Positions 14,694-28,892 are shown, counted from the stretch's first letter. The stretch: 64,000 nt of DNA from Todiramphus chloris collaris (GCA_025345505.1 JANVCC010000112.1:1829324-1893323), one strand, 5' to 3'. Notes: generated by a model not told the origin, from the letters alone. Translations and numbers: made by a program.

Positions 14694-17600
14694 CTACAAA
14701 CAGAATGAAGGGGTTGCACCGTTAGGAAACATGACCAGAGATGGAAAGAAAGAAATAGTCACAGGCTCCATGGTCCTTTGAGCCTGCTACAGCCAGTGCA
14801 GTCAAGGTTCTGGTCTCTTGCTGGTTGCTTTCCAGAGGATGTACACTCACAAAAAGAAAATGTTTCATGGTGTAAACACCATCACCACTTGAAAGGTACA
14901 GTCCAGCTCCAGCAAGAATGCGATTTCTGCCTTTTTTTTTTTAATAAGGAGATGCTGTCTTTCATCATCTTTAAATTCAGGGAAGTAAATTGTTTCCAAG
15001 TTGCAAAATCATTGAAGCAGCCACCAAGAGAGCACTCAGCATAGCCCAAGAGCTGGGGTTGCTCTGCCAGCCGTGAAGGATGGTAACAGGGGCTTACTCC
15101 TTGTCATCCCTTCACTTATGCCTGTGATTAGGGACAGAAAAGCTGCTGCTCTGAGGAGAGTTCCCAGACTCCCCAAGCTGGAGGAACCCTCCGGGGCCCA
15201 GATAAATCATTGTATTGTAGTTCAGATTTGACAGAATCGGGGGAAAGCAAGAAAACAAGTGAGTCAAATTCACTCCTGAGTGAAGGCAAACCAGGAGCAC
15301 ATTTGGAAACAACCCAGCAAGAATGCCCAACACAGAGATGAGGGGTGTTTGAGACGAGCTGGCCGAGTGTAGTGGAATGGAAAAGTCCAGTGGAAAAATG
15401 GAATTAGCTCTTATAACGAACTTCTGCCTCTGCTAGAGAGGCTGCCCATGGAAGTCCATGTGGCTTCAGTGATTTTCATGGGCTCATGCCAGCAGAAGTC
15501 AGGCCTTGTGTGAAAAATGAGACTTACATTGGATGTGTTCTACCCTTACATACTGCAGGACCCTGTGGTGCATTGCCATACACAAAGTTAAACGTCTTCA
15601 GGACTGTGGCCTGAATGATAATTAGCTATAGCTCTGTTAAACATCAAGAAAACCTCCTTAAGGGTTTTTAAAATGAGTCTAGCTACAGTTCTAGTGGGGG
15701 TATTCTATAGATTCCATATTCTTTGCTGCACCAAAGAGCAACTCTAGGTATGCTCTGACCTATACCGTGCCTTTCCCTTTAATTCCTACAGATCAGGCTG
15801 TGAACTGGCAAGGCAGAAAAGCAGAGTTCATCAAAAACGTGAAGTATTTCCTGTGAAAAATGTGGAGAGAAATGAAAAATGGTCCCGCTCTCTTTTTTTC
15901 TTTCTTTAATTTTTCACAGGGATTTGGCAAAACTCCAAAACTTAGGAGCTTTCCAAAACTGGAAAAGCCAAAAATACTTTGAAATCGAACTCCCCAGTAG
16001 GAAAACTGAAAAACTAGGGGAAAATATCCAAGACAAACTAGGCCTTTCATGTCAAACAAAAGCATTTCTGTTTTTCAAAACACATAAATTGGGCTGCAAA
16101 ATTTGACCTGATCTGAAGGAAGAGTCCACAATTGAGTCAGAAATACAAGGCTCCTCTCCTTCATAGCTGACCTCTTTCTCTCTCTCTGGTTAGAGCAGCA
16201 GAGGCTCTTTGCTGCAGCCCAAGAACTTAATATCTCTGCATGAAGTTTTCCATGAGGACTCTTTAAAAAAACTGGAATCAAAGCCATCTAAATATTTTCC
16301 TTCAGCAATTCTCTTTCTCTCTCTTCAGTTTAGCACAGACTGGACTTCTCACAACAGGAAATACCAAGGTTTAGGAAATCTTCCCCACAAGCCCTTAAAA
16401 GCCCTGCAAGTCACTTCAATCTGAGATAGGAGTGTTTCTGCCAGGACAACAACAGAAAGAGCACACGCACAGAGAGACAACAGTGGACACTTGAAAAACA
16501 AAGGAGTCACAAGCTTTCTTCAGGATGAGTCTTGTTTACATGTTTGGAAGGGCATGGGAGGTTTTGCAATCCAAGTGGAAAAAAAAAAAAACCCAGCCCA
16601 CCAGTGATGTCCTACACACTTGGCAGATAGTCTCACAACACACGTGAGTCGCTGAAGGAAAGCAACTGGAACCTTGGGGATCAGGGCAGGGAGACTGCAG
16701 GAAACCAAGAGGAAAGAGGCATAGAACCCTTGCATCCAGCATCCTACCTCACTGCCCCATTCACAGGATCAGAGCTGATAAAACAGGGCTGAGTTCTCGC
16801 GTCCTGGCTCGGTTTTGCCCATATTTTTCCACATTTAGCTGCAGTGGGGTTTTTGCACAAGGAAGAACTGCATGGGGATGTCCAGCTCTGACCCAGCAGC
16901 ACTATGAAAAACAGCCCCGGAAAATTCAAGTGCATTTAAGGATGCTGGAAATTGACTGTACAGAACTTGGCATCTTTCCATCCCCAAAATCTGCTTTAGA
17001 TGGAGCTAGAGTTTCTTTTAAAAAGGAAGAAGAACAGAGCTACATTTCACAGTCAGAGATCCAGACTCATAACTGCTGGATTTCAGAAAACAAAGATCTG
17101 TGTTTATCTCAGAGTCCATGCTGGGCTCTGTATACTTTGACCCTGACCTGAGGGAACCTCATCTGTGGGTAACAGAAGGATAATTCAGGCTCCACTAAGG
17201 ACATCTGAACCACTCAGGGTAAGAATTCAAACTAAATTTGGCCAGATATAAAAAAAAAAAAGTTTGGACAACTTACCCCTCTCCCTGCCCTTATGATTAT
17301 TTTCACAGTTGTCTCTGCAGTGCCTGAATCTTGTCAGAATTCAGCCTTTATAGAGAGCTCTGCCTGCACAAAGTGCTCTGAGACAGGACAATTGTTCCTC
17401 TGGCTATGGGATGGGACCATCTGATTTTACAGCTGAGGAAGCAGGGAGGTGAATACACTGTCCTCAAGGCTTCTGGCTCCTCGCTGCCTCCTTCTGCTCC
17501 CAACACCGGCCTCGCTTCCAGGCGGCACGGCCACCTCTCCGCTGCGGGGACGCTGCTGCACCTCAAGGACACCTCGCTCCATTCTCAAGAAATGTTTCCT

Positions 17601-19190
17601 CCCTTCTGGGGGAGGTTTCTGCCTGTTGCATTATGCTCTGCCAGGCATCCAAACTGGACCTGCATAAACTCATTGCTTTGGGTTTTCTCATACGTTTCCC
17701 TGCCGCCAGCACAAGCCTGCGAACCGTTGTCGGGAAGGTCACGAGGGCATCGAAAATAAAGTGACCTACTACTGCTCTGCTAAGGAGCAGGCTGAAGAAA
17801 GACCTCAAGTCTCATGAGGCACCAAAAAATCCCCAGCTAAGCTTACTCTCAAGACACAAATGCTTAGAAAATCAGCCTTTGTTGGTCTTACTGATCACTT
17901 AAACCCCTAGTTTATCTACAGTACAGATTCTTACTCAAGTTGTGTCCTCAAAGCTCTGCATGTGCACAGAGAGCCCCCATTTCAGTGAAGATGAAGAGGT
18001 GCTACATTACTCTTATTTTATAGCTCAGGCAGCAACAGGAAGAGGCAATCAGGCCTTATAAGGCCAAGGGAATTAACACCAGTGCTCCCATTGCAGCTGT
18101 GATATGATTAAATTCAGCTTTCACAGCCTCTCCGGGGAGTTTGCTGTGCTGGGCCCACCTGGATATGGAAATCTGGCTGTAAAAGCCCACACCTTCCTGG
18201 TGCAATACCTGCCCCTCGACTGTTGCCTATATCATCCTAAACCTTCTTCTGTTAAATGCCTGTCTCTTGAGAGGTTCTTTTCCTCCTCCTCCCATATTTC
18301 TGCAACTCACCGCAAAACGGGACCGAGGGGGGAGGAGAAGAGCTGGAATACCACTGTGACCTGGCCTTGGTTCAGCAATAACAGAAGACATTTCCTGCCT
18401 TGGTGTCCACAAAAAATTCCTATCGGATCCTTCCTCTAGAGCTTATTTTGCTATCTCCCCATCAAGGCTTTTCAGGAAGAGAGAGGAAAATTATTTGGAA
18501 AAGATTAATACATGTGAGTAGGTGAGGTCAGACAGGTCCCCGGGCAGATGAATCCCGTTTAGCTCTTCCCCCGCCCCATGAAGGTTCAGTTGTGGGAGAA
18601 AGAGAGGAGGTCACAAGGATCAAAGAGGTTGAAGCTGAACAGGTGGTTTCATCCATGGGTTTAACAACAGCTGCCCTGCACTGACTTAAACTCCTCCTTT
18701 TCAAGTTGGCCTCCTAGGACAGCGATAATCACCTTCAGCATCTCGTGACTGTGGTGCTGAACGGTCCTTTCTCACCAGGACTTTCTTGTGTGTGTTTGCC
18801 TTGGTGTATGTGGGTAGGATGACAACAGACATAAGAATTATCCAATTACAGGCTGGTTGGTGGCTTGGCTCTGGTGTCATGCCAAGGGTGACTGTGGAGT
18901 CTGGGTGACAGAGCAGCATGGGAAACCTGGGGCTGAGTGATGAGGAAAGGGCACTCTCTGGTCATGTGGTAGGTCTGCCTGGGTTTGCCAGACTTCAGGG
19001 AACTTTGTGTCCCTGTGTCCCTTCTGTGGGAGAAAGTGCCACCAAGACAGAGGGAGAAGATCCAACAGTGTGTTTTAATGTTGTCTGGTCTCTGTACACA
19101 GGGCAAGGAAGCAATGAGAGGAGAGTGAGCCTCCTGGGGACATTTTGAGGGCTCCAGTTTACGCACCCTCTGACTGCAGGCAGAGTCTGT

Positions 19191-19500
19191 CACAGAATCA
19201 TAGCATTGCCAGGGTTGGAAGGGACCTCAAAGCTGACCCAGTTCCAACCCCCCTGCCATGGGCAGGGACCCCTCCCACTAGAGCAGGTTGCTCACAGCCC
19301 CAGCCAGCCTGGCCTGAAACACTTCCAAGGATGGGGCTTCCACCACCTCTCTGGGCAACCCCTGCCAGTGTCTCCCCAGCCTCCTGGGGAAGAAATTCTT
19401 CCTCGTGTCCAACCTGAATCGACCTCTCTCTAGTTTTAATCCATTCCCTCCAGTCCTGTCACTGCCCCACAGCCTAAAAAGTCCCTCCCCAGCTTTCTTG
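19191..19500 (-). mobile_element. CR1 LINE 3' fragment, minus orientation
   Basis: CACAGAATCATAGCATTGCC and then the same wording as the copies at 14126, 37238 and 53554, ending in CCTCCCCAGCTTTCTTG. The reversed reading is the last part of CR1 ORF2 and the 3' UTR. Confidence 0.94.
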
Positions 19501-20211
19501 TCCTTCTGTGTGACTGACTAGCAGCAGACCTCTGGCAGAGGTTAGGTAGGGAACAGGAATTTTTTTCTTTGCAGGTTGGAGGGCTTTTTTATGTAGAAGA
19601 TGGGCTGCTATAGTGAGAACCAGGTTCAGCCTCATGATAAACTTCTGGTCTGAGCTGAGTAAGAGTTGTTCCAATAAGCTCCGTCTGAAGGTGGTAGGAC
19701 ACATGAATAAAAGAAGCTGTGTCTTCCTCCAGCGAGGCTAGAAAAAGCCTTCCTGTTCACTGGAGGTAGAAGAATGTGGTTTTGATCCACTATCAATGAC
19801 TAATCACAGGCCAGAAAGGTGCTCACTGGCTCCTCAAGGCATTCACCTCCTTCCGACCGGCATTAACTCAATCTTTCCTGGCTGGAAGTGAAACCATGTG
19901 TCCTTCATCCGGGCTTGCCCTCCCCCGGTACCGTGCGCTGTCGGAGGAGCACTGCGGTAAGCTGACGACATGTGCAATTTCTGAATGAATTAATTGGCAG
20001 TTTCTAGCCAGAAGTGATTTCCCTTCACCACCAGTGAGCGTGTCTCCAATATGTCTCAAAAGGCCTTTAAAGTGAGTTCAGTAAAATCTTTGGCGGGTTC
20101 GAGGGCAGTGCTACTTTCCCTTCATTGTTAGAGTATAATGCATTCTCCTTGCAGCGCGAAGACGCAGGGGCCTCAGCTCCCAAATCTGCTGATGCAACAA
20201 TTCCTCTTGTC

Positions 20212-20256
20212 TTTTTTTTTTTTTGCAAAATTTTTTGGAAAAAAAAAAAAAAAAAA
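20212..20256. repeat. Poly-T then poly-A inverted pair
   Basis: T13 at 20212-20224 is followed, after GCAAAATTTTTTGG, by A18 ending at 20256. The two tracts are complementary and could fold into a perfect A-U hairpin in either transcript. No insertion signature was seen around it. Confidence 0.85.
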
Positions 20257-22823
20257 TCTGACTGCAACTGTAAAGCTGCTGCTGAAGGGATTAGCACTCT
20301 CGTGCTGGGGACGAGCAGTTGCTGGGTTTTCTGCAAGGGAGAAAGCTATCTGCAACACACCAGGAAAACTAGGTTGTAGAACATTAACTCCATCTTGTAT
20401 TTGTTTTGAGCAAAGCAGAAAATCTGGAGGATCCAACCTCCCATGAAAGCACCATACTACTGCCAGCCCCGTTCTGTGGACCAGGCTCTGGAAGAGTAAA
20501 TGGGACCAATGAAATGCATCTTTTCAGTAGTGGGAAACACTTCTGTCCAGAAAAAACACATAGTACAAGTCACAGCTTCGAGCCTTACTAGTTTTGAGCA
20601 CTGCTTGGATGCTGTGCACTTTCTAAACCAGTATAAACTCCGTTTTCCTTTTTAAGAACCCTTTGGCTGCTAATTTTGTAAGTGTGGAGCTTAGAGGATG
20701 TGCTCTGATGGAAAGTATGTGTGCAATTAGAGCACCTCGTATAATGGCCTATACTAGATACAAGAGAGTGTAATTTCAAGTAACTAGTCCCTACAGCCTG
20801 GCACATTGTTGTAACCAAACCCCCCATCCCAGGGTCCCAAAACAGTAAGAAAAAAGATTGCACAGATCTCCTCTTGGATTAGAGAAGAAGCAGGTAATCT
20901 ACAGGTAGGAGTTAGGGTGATTCTTCAGGCACGGTGCACTGAGTACAACCCAAGCCTGGACCAGTTTGCAGTTAAAGCTGTCTCCTATGGGGAGCAGGCA
21001 GAACAATGTTGATCTCCTGAGGACCTGACCCATGTTCTCTGAAGTACAAGGCCAGGTTGTTTGAAAAGAAGAACCCAGTGGCAAATCCATTGCTAAAGGA
21101 AAGCTGTGAATCAGACAGATTAAGTGAGGACTGATCCATCCAAAGGGCTGCACAGACTGTTCCTCTCTGTCAGAATCAGGCCTGAAAGAAAATAGAACAT
21201 ACCCAGAAATATCTTACACAGCTTAACTAAACTTGACCTAAGGCAAACGTAACTGATCTGCTGCAGCTAGGTTGTTCTGCAGCAACTGGACTGATCTGCA
21301 GCACTTACTGGTTTGATAAAAGGCTTCCTTATACGTGAAGCACGCCTTCCCTCTTAGCACACAGATGTAATTTCCCCTTCCAGTCCTTGGCCAAGGAGCC
21401 AGCATTCCAGAATGATGTATTTTAATTAATTTCAGCAATTGAATGCCTTGGCTTGGAGGCATGTGTGATGCAGAACAGAGCCTGGGCAATTTTAGGTTAA
21501 TATTTTCCTTTTCCTTCAGCTGACAGAAGCTAACAAAGCTAGTGGATTTTCATACAGCCCATAGAGAAATGCCTGCTCAGGAAAATAGGCCAGATGCCCG
21601 CACAGAGAGGCACAGGGAGCACTGGATCCAAATGCAAATCTCCCTTGGGGCTGGGAATGTTCAGATTTGGAGTTCTGCTTCAGGCCTGTTGTGAAGGGGT
21701 TGAGTGCCACCACCATGGAGGTTCCAGTACTGGCCTTGGCTCCAGCTTCCCTGAACTGTGTGTCTGTCCTGCATGTGGGCAGAAGCTTGGCTGGGTTCCA
21801 CCTCCACAGTGTTGCAGAGGCCTGAGCTGTAAGGGTGTCTGTCTGCCTGCCCTGGCACAGAGCACACTCTCTGGGCCAGACTTTACAGAGAGCATGGAGA
21901 GGATCATTTCAGCAAGCTTTTCCACTTGCAAGCTGAAGTGGGCAATGAATTTGTCTCCAGATGCTAAAAACGGGGCGAACTAACCAAGCAGCTCACTCTG
22001 AGCATACATCTGAGTCTTCTCTGACTTGCACTGTTAAAAGGAACCGATCCAAAGCCCAGTGAAGTCAATGGAAAAACTCCGGTTGACATCAGTGCACCCT
22101 GAACACAGCCCAGTGACTTTTCAGTGAAATCCCACGTGCAAAACAGGGAAAGCAAAGACTCGTTGTGTGCTGAAAGCAGAAGGACACAGAAAGAGGCAGA
22201 TGAAAACTGGGCATGTTTCTGGGCAGAGTCCACTAATTAAGTAAAGGTGACAGCTTTAAATCACTTCTTGCTAGATTCATCTAAAAACCACAGGCAGATT
22301 AAGAGGAAGGTTCTAAGTTACTTTACCATTTCTCTCCGTCCCTGGCTCGTGCAGCTCTCCCGATGTCAAGATGACCTTACTGGGGGTTTACATCTGCTCA
22401 GAATCTGGTCCAGTCTTCAGCCACATTGCAAAGACTGAGGGGCTGCCTTTACCCACAGCAACTGTCATCCAAGGGATCAGCTTTGTGAGTTACCACTCAG
22501 CTGCCAAGAGATGTTCTGTGCCCTAACCCATCGAAATCATTACTGTGCCACTCCGGGAAGGCAGTTAAATGTATGTTTAGGTTCCATTAACTTCAAAGTT
22601 AAACATATGCTTAAGTGTTGTCCTTTCTGGGGATCACAGCCTAACTCTGCAGTGCTGTTCTGACCTGGTGGAAGTATTGCCTGCCTCTGTTCTCCTTTCC
22701 TGCCTGCCCCACGGAAGTTTAAATGGTCCACACTCTGTCATGCAGCAGAATCAGTCTCTTTGAGGAGGCTCAACAAATTCTTGTCCTTAACACTGAGGAA
22801 ACAAGGTTGTCAGTGTTACTCAC

Positions 22824-22865
22824 CTCGCTGTCTTCTGCAGGAGGTGGGGGTGGCTCTTTGATGAT
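22824..22865 (-). CDS. ANTXR1: ANTXR1 42-base exon, proline-rich juxtamembrane tail (about exon 14)
   Basis: This very small exon of 14 codons (phase 0 both sides) reads IIKEPPPPPAEDSE. It forms the start of the cytoplasmic tail directly after the transmembrane exon, and the next exon continues with EEDDDG. The five-proline run followed by acidic residues is typical of ANTXR1; ANTXR2 has a different proline/acidic stretch here. The acceptor is TTGATCCTTCTAG and the donor the strong GTGAGT. It sits alone between introns of 11.4 and 8.1 kb, so gene predictors could easily miss it. Skipping it would keep the frame and remove the proline run. It was placed by frame, splice sites and family match together. 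Confidence 0.95.
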
Positions 22866-24866
22866 CTAGAAGGATCAAAGAGAAACAGGACAGTAAAATC
22901 ATACTTTGTTCTTTAGAACAATTCAACTGTCACATAAAGAAACACCAAAACCAAGCAAGGAAACAACAGGATACGTCGCTATGAACCTCTCTGAACTTAG
23001 TGATGACACTGGGTTATGCCAGGCCTACTATGGGTGCTACTGGTGTCACAGTCACTGAGAGTCACAGGGGAAACAGGAGGTATCCCAAAGCTCTGCCATG
23101 TAGACATTTCCTAATTGCAGCGCTGAATTCTTCCTGCTCATTAGGTGATCCCTGCCAGAGCTGAGGTAACAGCAAATTCAAGGTCATATATCCTCAGTTC
23201 TCCAGCCTCCTAATGCCAGCAGGAGCCATAGTCAGTGCTGGCTCTAACAGAGAGCAACCGCTGAACAGCCACGCTAAAATCAGAGTCTTCTCCTAGCTGC
23301 CACTGCAGACGTGCACAAATCCTGCCTCAGACAATTCCCTGTCTGAACAAAGGCTGCAAAGCAAAACCAAGGTGAAGTAAATCGCCCTGGAGATGTTGCG
23401 AAGCGGTCACAAAGCCCCAGCCTGTCTCCCAGACCCACACTTCATTCCAGCAGGGTGTGCCACTTCACGCTCTCGGGGAAAAATGCTTTTCACATCAGCA
23501 GGCTAATATAGCTCAATCTCATAAGCTTTAAAAAGTATATATAAAATATACATATATACAGTTGAGGCTCTCCCAGGGTTTCTAATAAAGCAAGTAGGGT
23601 GAGGTTTCGGACCAATCCAGGATATTCTCCATAGAAACAATTTAAGTTTATGTGGGCGTGAGGCTATTATTTCATGCAAAAAGTTTGCATCTAGGGCTCG
23701 GCAGGCAGTTGGCTATTGTCACAGCCCTCCACTCCAAAAGCAACAGAGAGCCTTCCAAAGGGAAAGCAGTTGCCTACAGGCACATCAGCTATCTCTGCCG
23801 TACAGGAGACGCACCCCAACGCACAGCCCATCACAGTCAACAGATTGAATCCAGCCACTCCTGCCCATGCCATTGCCCCAGGGGGGGATTTTCCCCAGGA
23901 GTTTTAAGTCCCTCTGGATGAAGCAGCTCCTTCTTTACACATCAGAAGGTGTCGGGGTGCTGAGCAGCTGTGGACACAGCACTGAGTGCCCTCAGGACTG
24001 GCCATGAGGTGTAGAGCCTGCCTAGGCATGGGGCTCCCATCTGTAGGCTTAAAAATTACCCTAAATAAAAATGAAAATCACAATCCCACACAACAGCAGC
24101 TTGGCTGTTTAAATGCAGAAAGGGAAAATGACAATCACATTAAAGGCCCTGAAGATATAAATATTTACAACAATTCCTCTCACTCGTGTCTTTCCTTCTC
24201 TGATGAGCTCACTGTTTTTATTTTCCTCTGCAAACCCCGAGTCATGCAATGTGGCCATTAATGAAGAGCATGTGCCTTTGGCTAGGGAGGAGATCTGGGC
24301 TGGATCAGGCCCTGGTTTGTATCACAGCCCAGAGCGCTGGTGGCTGTGGAGCTGTCTCACTACCTGGTCCTGGGCAGCAGGGCTTTTTTTTTTTTAGGAG
24401 CCCTCAGGGAACTCCTGCAGAAGAATCTTCAGCTTCAGGAGTCAACATTGCCTCTTTGTTTCCATGCACAGAAGCACAGAGCACAAGTGGAAGCTGCAGT
24501 GGCACCGGAGGAACGTGGTCGGGGACCACAACAGCGCCCATTCCAATGCAGCAGAACCCTGGGTCAGGCTGTGGCCATCAAACCTCTGAGCACTTCAGGG
24601 GCAAGGTGGGCTGATGGCCGGAGGAGCTCAGCCTGACTGGGAGAGCTGCTCAGCACCTGCCAGAGCAGCCGCCTCTCGACGTCTGCCTTCTGATCCCCAG
24701 CTTGAGCTTGCAGCTCTGGAGGACAGCAGCTCTTTCCCTGGTGGAAAGTACACGATGAAAAGGGGGTTGAAAAGTTGTCTGCATCAGAGCTCTGCTCCCT
24801 GGGAAGGAAATCCTGGGTCTCAGCATGGTCTGCTCAAAGTGCTGTTCCCCAGTTTAAGACGGAGAC

Positions 24867-25814
24867 AGAATCACAAGAATCACAGAATGTCAGGGGCTGG
24901 AAGGGACCTCTGGAGATGATGGAGTCCAACCCCCCTGCCAGAGCAGGGTCACCCAGGGCAGCCCACACAGGAACAGAGCCAGGGGGGGCTGGAAAGGCTC
25001 CAGAGAAGGAGACTCCACAGCCTCTCTGGGCAGCCTGGCACAGGCTCTGGCACCCTCACCATGAAAAAGTTCCTCCTGATGTTTCCATGGACCCTCCCCT
25101 GTTCCAGCTTCCACCCCTTGCCCCGTGTCCTGTCACTGGACATCCCTGAGCAGAGCCTGGCTCCAGCCTCCTGACACTCCCCCTTTCCATATTTAGAACC
25201 ATTCCTGAGGTCACCCCTCAGGCTCCTCTTCTCCAAGCTCCAGAGCCCCAGCTCCCTCAGCCTTTCCTCAGCAGGGAGATGTTCCACTCCCTTCAGCATC
25301 TCTGGGGCTCTGCGCTGGACTCTTTCCAGCAGTTCCCTCTCCTTCTGGAGCTGAGGGGCCCAGAACTGGACACACTATTCCAGATGTGGCCTCACCAGGG
25401 CAGAGCAGAGGGGCAGGAGAACCTCTCTCCACCTCCTGACCACCCCGCTTCTGATCCACCCCAGGATGCCATTGGCCTTCCTGGCCACGAGGTCCCATTG
25501 CTGGCTCATGGTCACCCTGCTGGCCACCAGGACCCCCAGGTCCCTTCCCAACAGCTCCGTCCCCAACCCGTACTGGTGCCTGGGGTTGTTCTTGCCCAGC
25601 TGCCAGACTCTACGCCAGCCCTTGTTGAATTTCATTACAGTTTTCCCCACCCAACCCAGGTCTCTCTGGATGGCAGCACAGCTCTGGTGTGTCAGCCACT
25701 CCTCCCAGTTTGGTGTCACCAGCACACCTCCTGACAGTGACTCTGTGCCCTCACCCAGGCCCTTGATGAATACGTTGAACAGAACTGGTCCCAGCACCGA
25801 CCCCCGTGGGACCC
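24867..25814 (-). mobile_element. CR1 LINE, about 950 bases, minus orientation
   Basis: The longest uninterrupted CR1 of the window. Read on the minus strand it runs from reverse-transcriptase text (VLGPVLFNVFIKGLGEG, a CAAIQRDL motif, NNPRHQY, ARKANGILG, LVRPHLE) through the ORF2 end to the 3' UTR and terminus at about 24867. The usual catalytic part of the RT is upstream of the truncation, and stops and frameshifts interrupt the frame, so it is a dead copy. It is the same subfamily as 36524 and 52541. Confidence 0.95.
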
Positions 25815-28800
25815 CATGAGTTGCAGGCCTCAGGCATCACCTCTGCCATGTCCCCTGACACAATGCATGCTGACACGGCACGCACAGTGCACCCAGAGAA
25901 GACTTTTCTAGCCACGTTTCAGATATGTTTTGGTCGGTGTGAGGGGTGGCACTGCCAACAACCTACCTCTTGAACCGAACCCCTTAATCCAAATCTGTTG
26001 GATGCTGAGAAACTTCAGATATCTGATCCAAAATACACCTCGTGGAAGTGGCCTCATTCCCTCCTCTAGCATTATTCTGCTGGAGCTTCAAGGGTTTTGG
26101 TGCAGTTTCTCTCATTTGCATTGGCATGAGACACCAGGCTAATCCGTCCAGCGTATCTGGTCCAGCTGAGCGTTCAAAGGCAACTTCTCAGCCAGTACCT
26201 CTAGAAACTCTTGAGATTACAGACTTGGAAATGAGGAGGTTCCTGTGTTTTTCATACGTTCGCATTCCTTCTCATAACATAGACAACCATGCAAACTAAC
26301 TGACCTCTATAAACAGACTGAGGTTTTTTTCCATCACAGTCCAAGAGGGGCAGAAAAAAAAATCCATTTTTGAGTGCTATGCACTTCTAATAGCAACTGA
26401 ACACCCAGTAAGCTGCCAGCATAGATTGAGTAGTTTGGACAAGTCCAGGGATGGGGAAAGTTTAATCTTCTCTGCCTTTGAGCCTGTACAAACTTTCAAA
26501 GTTCAAGCCTTACAAAAAAAGGTATTTTCTGTCTTGCTGCCCAGGTCTGGAAAGGTTTTTGGTCTACAAAGATGACAAACCTTTCCCTTCTCCCTTTCGG
26601 ATGCTGGCAGTTCCAGCTGTATATGCAGAGCCCCTTACGCTGGGGTCCTGAAGGCAGAGAAGGAGAAGGGAGTTTTGTGCCATCTCACACAAGTGAGCAA
26701 AGCAAGCGCCGGGTGGGACCAAGGCCCCAGAGCCAAAAGCCAGCTCCTTACTGCCTGCTTATTTTGCACCAAGAGAAGCTCAAGTCCAAGAAGGGAAATG
26801 GCCTTACAGGGAACCCAGAACGGGTACAGCCCACACTGGCCACCATGTTTTGTTCTGGGCTGCACCTCTCACCTTGCCCTGCCTCTCCAGATGACCCCCC
26901 CAGACCCGCTGAACGCCATCGGCTCGGAGCGTGCTTGGCCGAGCAAAACGCTTCGGCAAGTTTAGCTTGGCAAGGCTGAAGTGTTGGGCCACGTGTGCTG
27001 CAGTTGTTTTGATAACCCCAGGACACTTCTGTGATTGCTGCTGCATCTCTATCCCCTTGTCCCTGTGCTTGAAAGAAGAAAGATATCATTGCTTAGCAAC
27101 CATATTTGCTTGCTAGGTGAGGAATACCTGAGGGTTTCTATATCATCCCTATGCAATGAAGGACTTATAGTGGGGTCTTTTGTTTTCAACTAGTAAGGGC
27201 CTGTGGGTTGGAGAGGTGGCCATTAGCTTTTCTTGACAGAAGAAGGAACATGGAGAGTAGCTGCCAGCTCTTCCAACACACTTAGCTGCAAAAATTCAGG
27301 ACAGTGAAGTAATTCTTTGCCTTTCTAGCACCTTTCATCACAACACACATGAGTGACACGGGTCTGTGTTCACTGACCCCCTCCTGATGTCACAGATGTG
27401 GGAGAAGCAGCTGTTGCTGGTGAGTAACCCAGTGGAAAGGCAGAGGAATGCTGTTAGCCACCCCCTAGAAGCTTAAAAGCATTGGGAGGACTGGTTTTCC
27501 ACAGCCATTCAGGCAGAAGAGACCACACATTTAATCCAGATTTTGCATATTCCAGGAAAATGTCCAGAATGTTTTCCATTTTGGGAGAGCAGAAAACTCC
27601 ACCAGCCCAGCAAGCACATACACAGCAACTCTCCCTGGAGCTCTGTATGATAAACAGAGGCAGTGTGTTTCTTGTCGGAGAAGCGTTATCTGCTGTAAGA
27701 CGGAGCAGATCATCATTTAAAGTGAAGGCTACAGGAGAAAGCCATGCAAAAGAAGAAGGAAAGGACTTCACATCTAATTAGGACTAAAATTTGGGAAGGG
27801 AGCATGCAGTTAAGCAAACAGATGCTTTGTCCTTATTTACCTTCCCTCTTCTGGAAGATGCAGAGTATGTATTTTTGCCATCTGAATAAGCAGGAGCTTT
27901 TTAACAGCGTTAACTAAGACCCATCTGACTCATCTCCTTCTTTTTATTTCCTCCTTACATAGTTATAGTTCTGACCTGCTCTAAGGCCTGTGACAGAGTT
28001 TCATAGTTCAGTTATGAGCTGGGTAAAGGAACAGCTCCTTTTCATTTGTTTCGTACCTGCCATGTACGTAAAGTACCCATTAAATTCTTAGAGGTTTGGT
28101 ATACACTGCAAAGTTTCTAATACAAGCAAGAGCCTGTCCCTATTTCTTCACCATCATCATCTTCATACACTACATTCTTCTTCCTAGACATGCTAGTGAG
28201 AGGTCACTGAAGGCCCACAGGGAAGCTAACTTGTCCTTTCAAGCTAACCTTTATTGTCAGCCTGGAAGCAGCTCCAGGATGCTCAATTTTACCTCCTTAG
28301 AAGTGGAAGATGGAGCAGTTTCACACCCAAAGCTGACCACACTCAGGATAGCTCGTAGCACGTGTCAGAATCATCCACTTCATGAAAGACATCACGGAGG
28401 GGAAAAACCCTCCATCCCCACTGAATGGGACTGATGGGAACCCATGAGAACAGCGTAGCATCTGCAGAGGTCATTCCTTCTCCACTCACACAGATAAACA
28501 AGGCCAGAGTCAGTGGGGGTTGCTCCAAGTGTCTGACCCACTTTCTTTGGAAGACTATATAACCAAAATTCATTTTCTGGACTACAGAAAACCATCAGAA
28601 AAGAAAACTTTCAGCTCTTACTCACTGATTGCTGGTGAATTTTCCAGTTAAGTAAGACTATGTCCAAAAGATCTATTTCTCCTTAGCTGGGCTGAGCCAG
28701 CTTTCTCTGAGGAGGTGAGAAACGGCCGGGGAAAACACGAAGGAAGAAGTTATTTTTATGGAGTTAATTACTTGCCATGCAGGACCAGGGTGAGGAACAA

Positions 28801-28892
28801 CAACACCTCCTTTACATGAAGCGTCTCTCGTGGCCTGGAACAAACGGTGCTGAACCTGGTCAAGATTAGTAAAACTGGCCTTAAGGAAATGC

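Larger units (their letters stand above)
14694..22823 (-). other. ANTXR1 intron (8.1 kb)
   Basis: It holds one CR1 fragment (19191-19500), a poly-T/poly-A inverted pair (20212-20256) and short A, T or CT tracts. No exon or RNA gene is seen. Open frames are short, unfamiliar and scattered over all frames. Confidence 0.75.

Noticed and set aside
24775-25149. 124-codon plus-strand frame and other long frames over 24867-25814
   Set aside because: They are antisense or sense readings of a dead CR1; the real coding relation is the minus-strand RT remnant.
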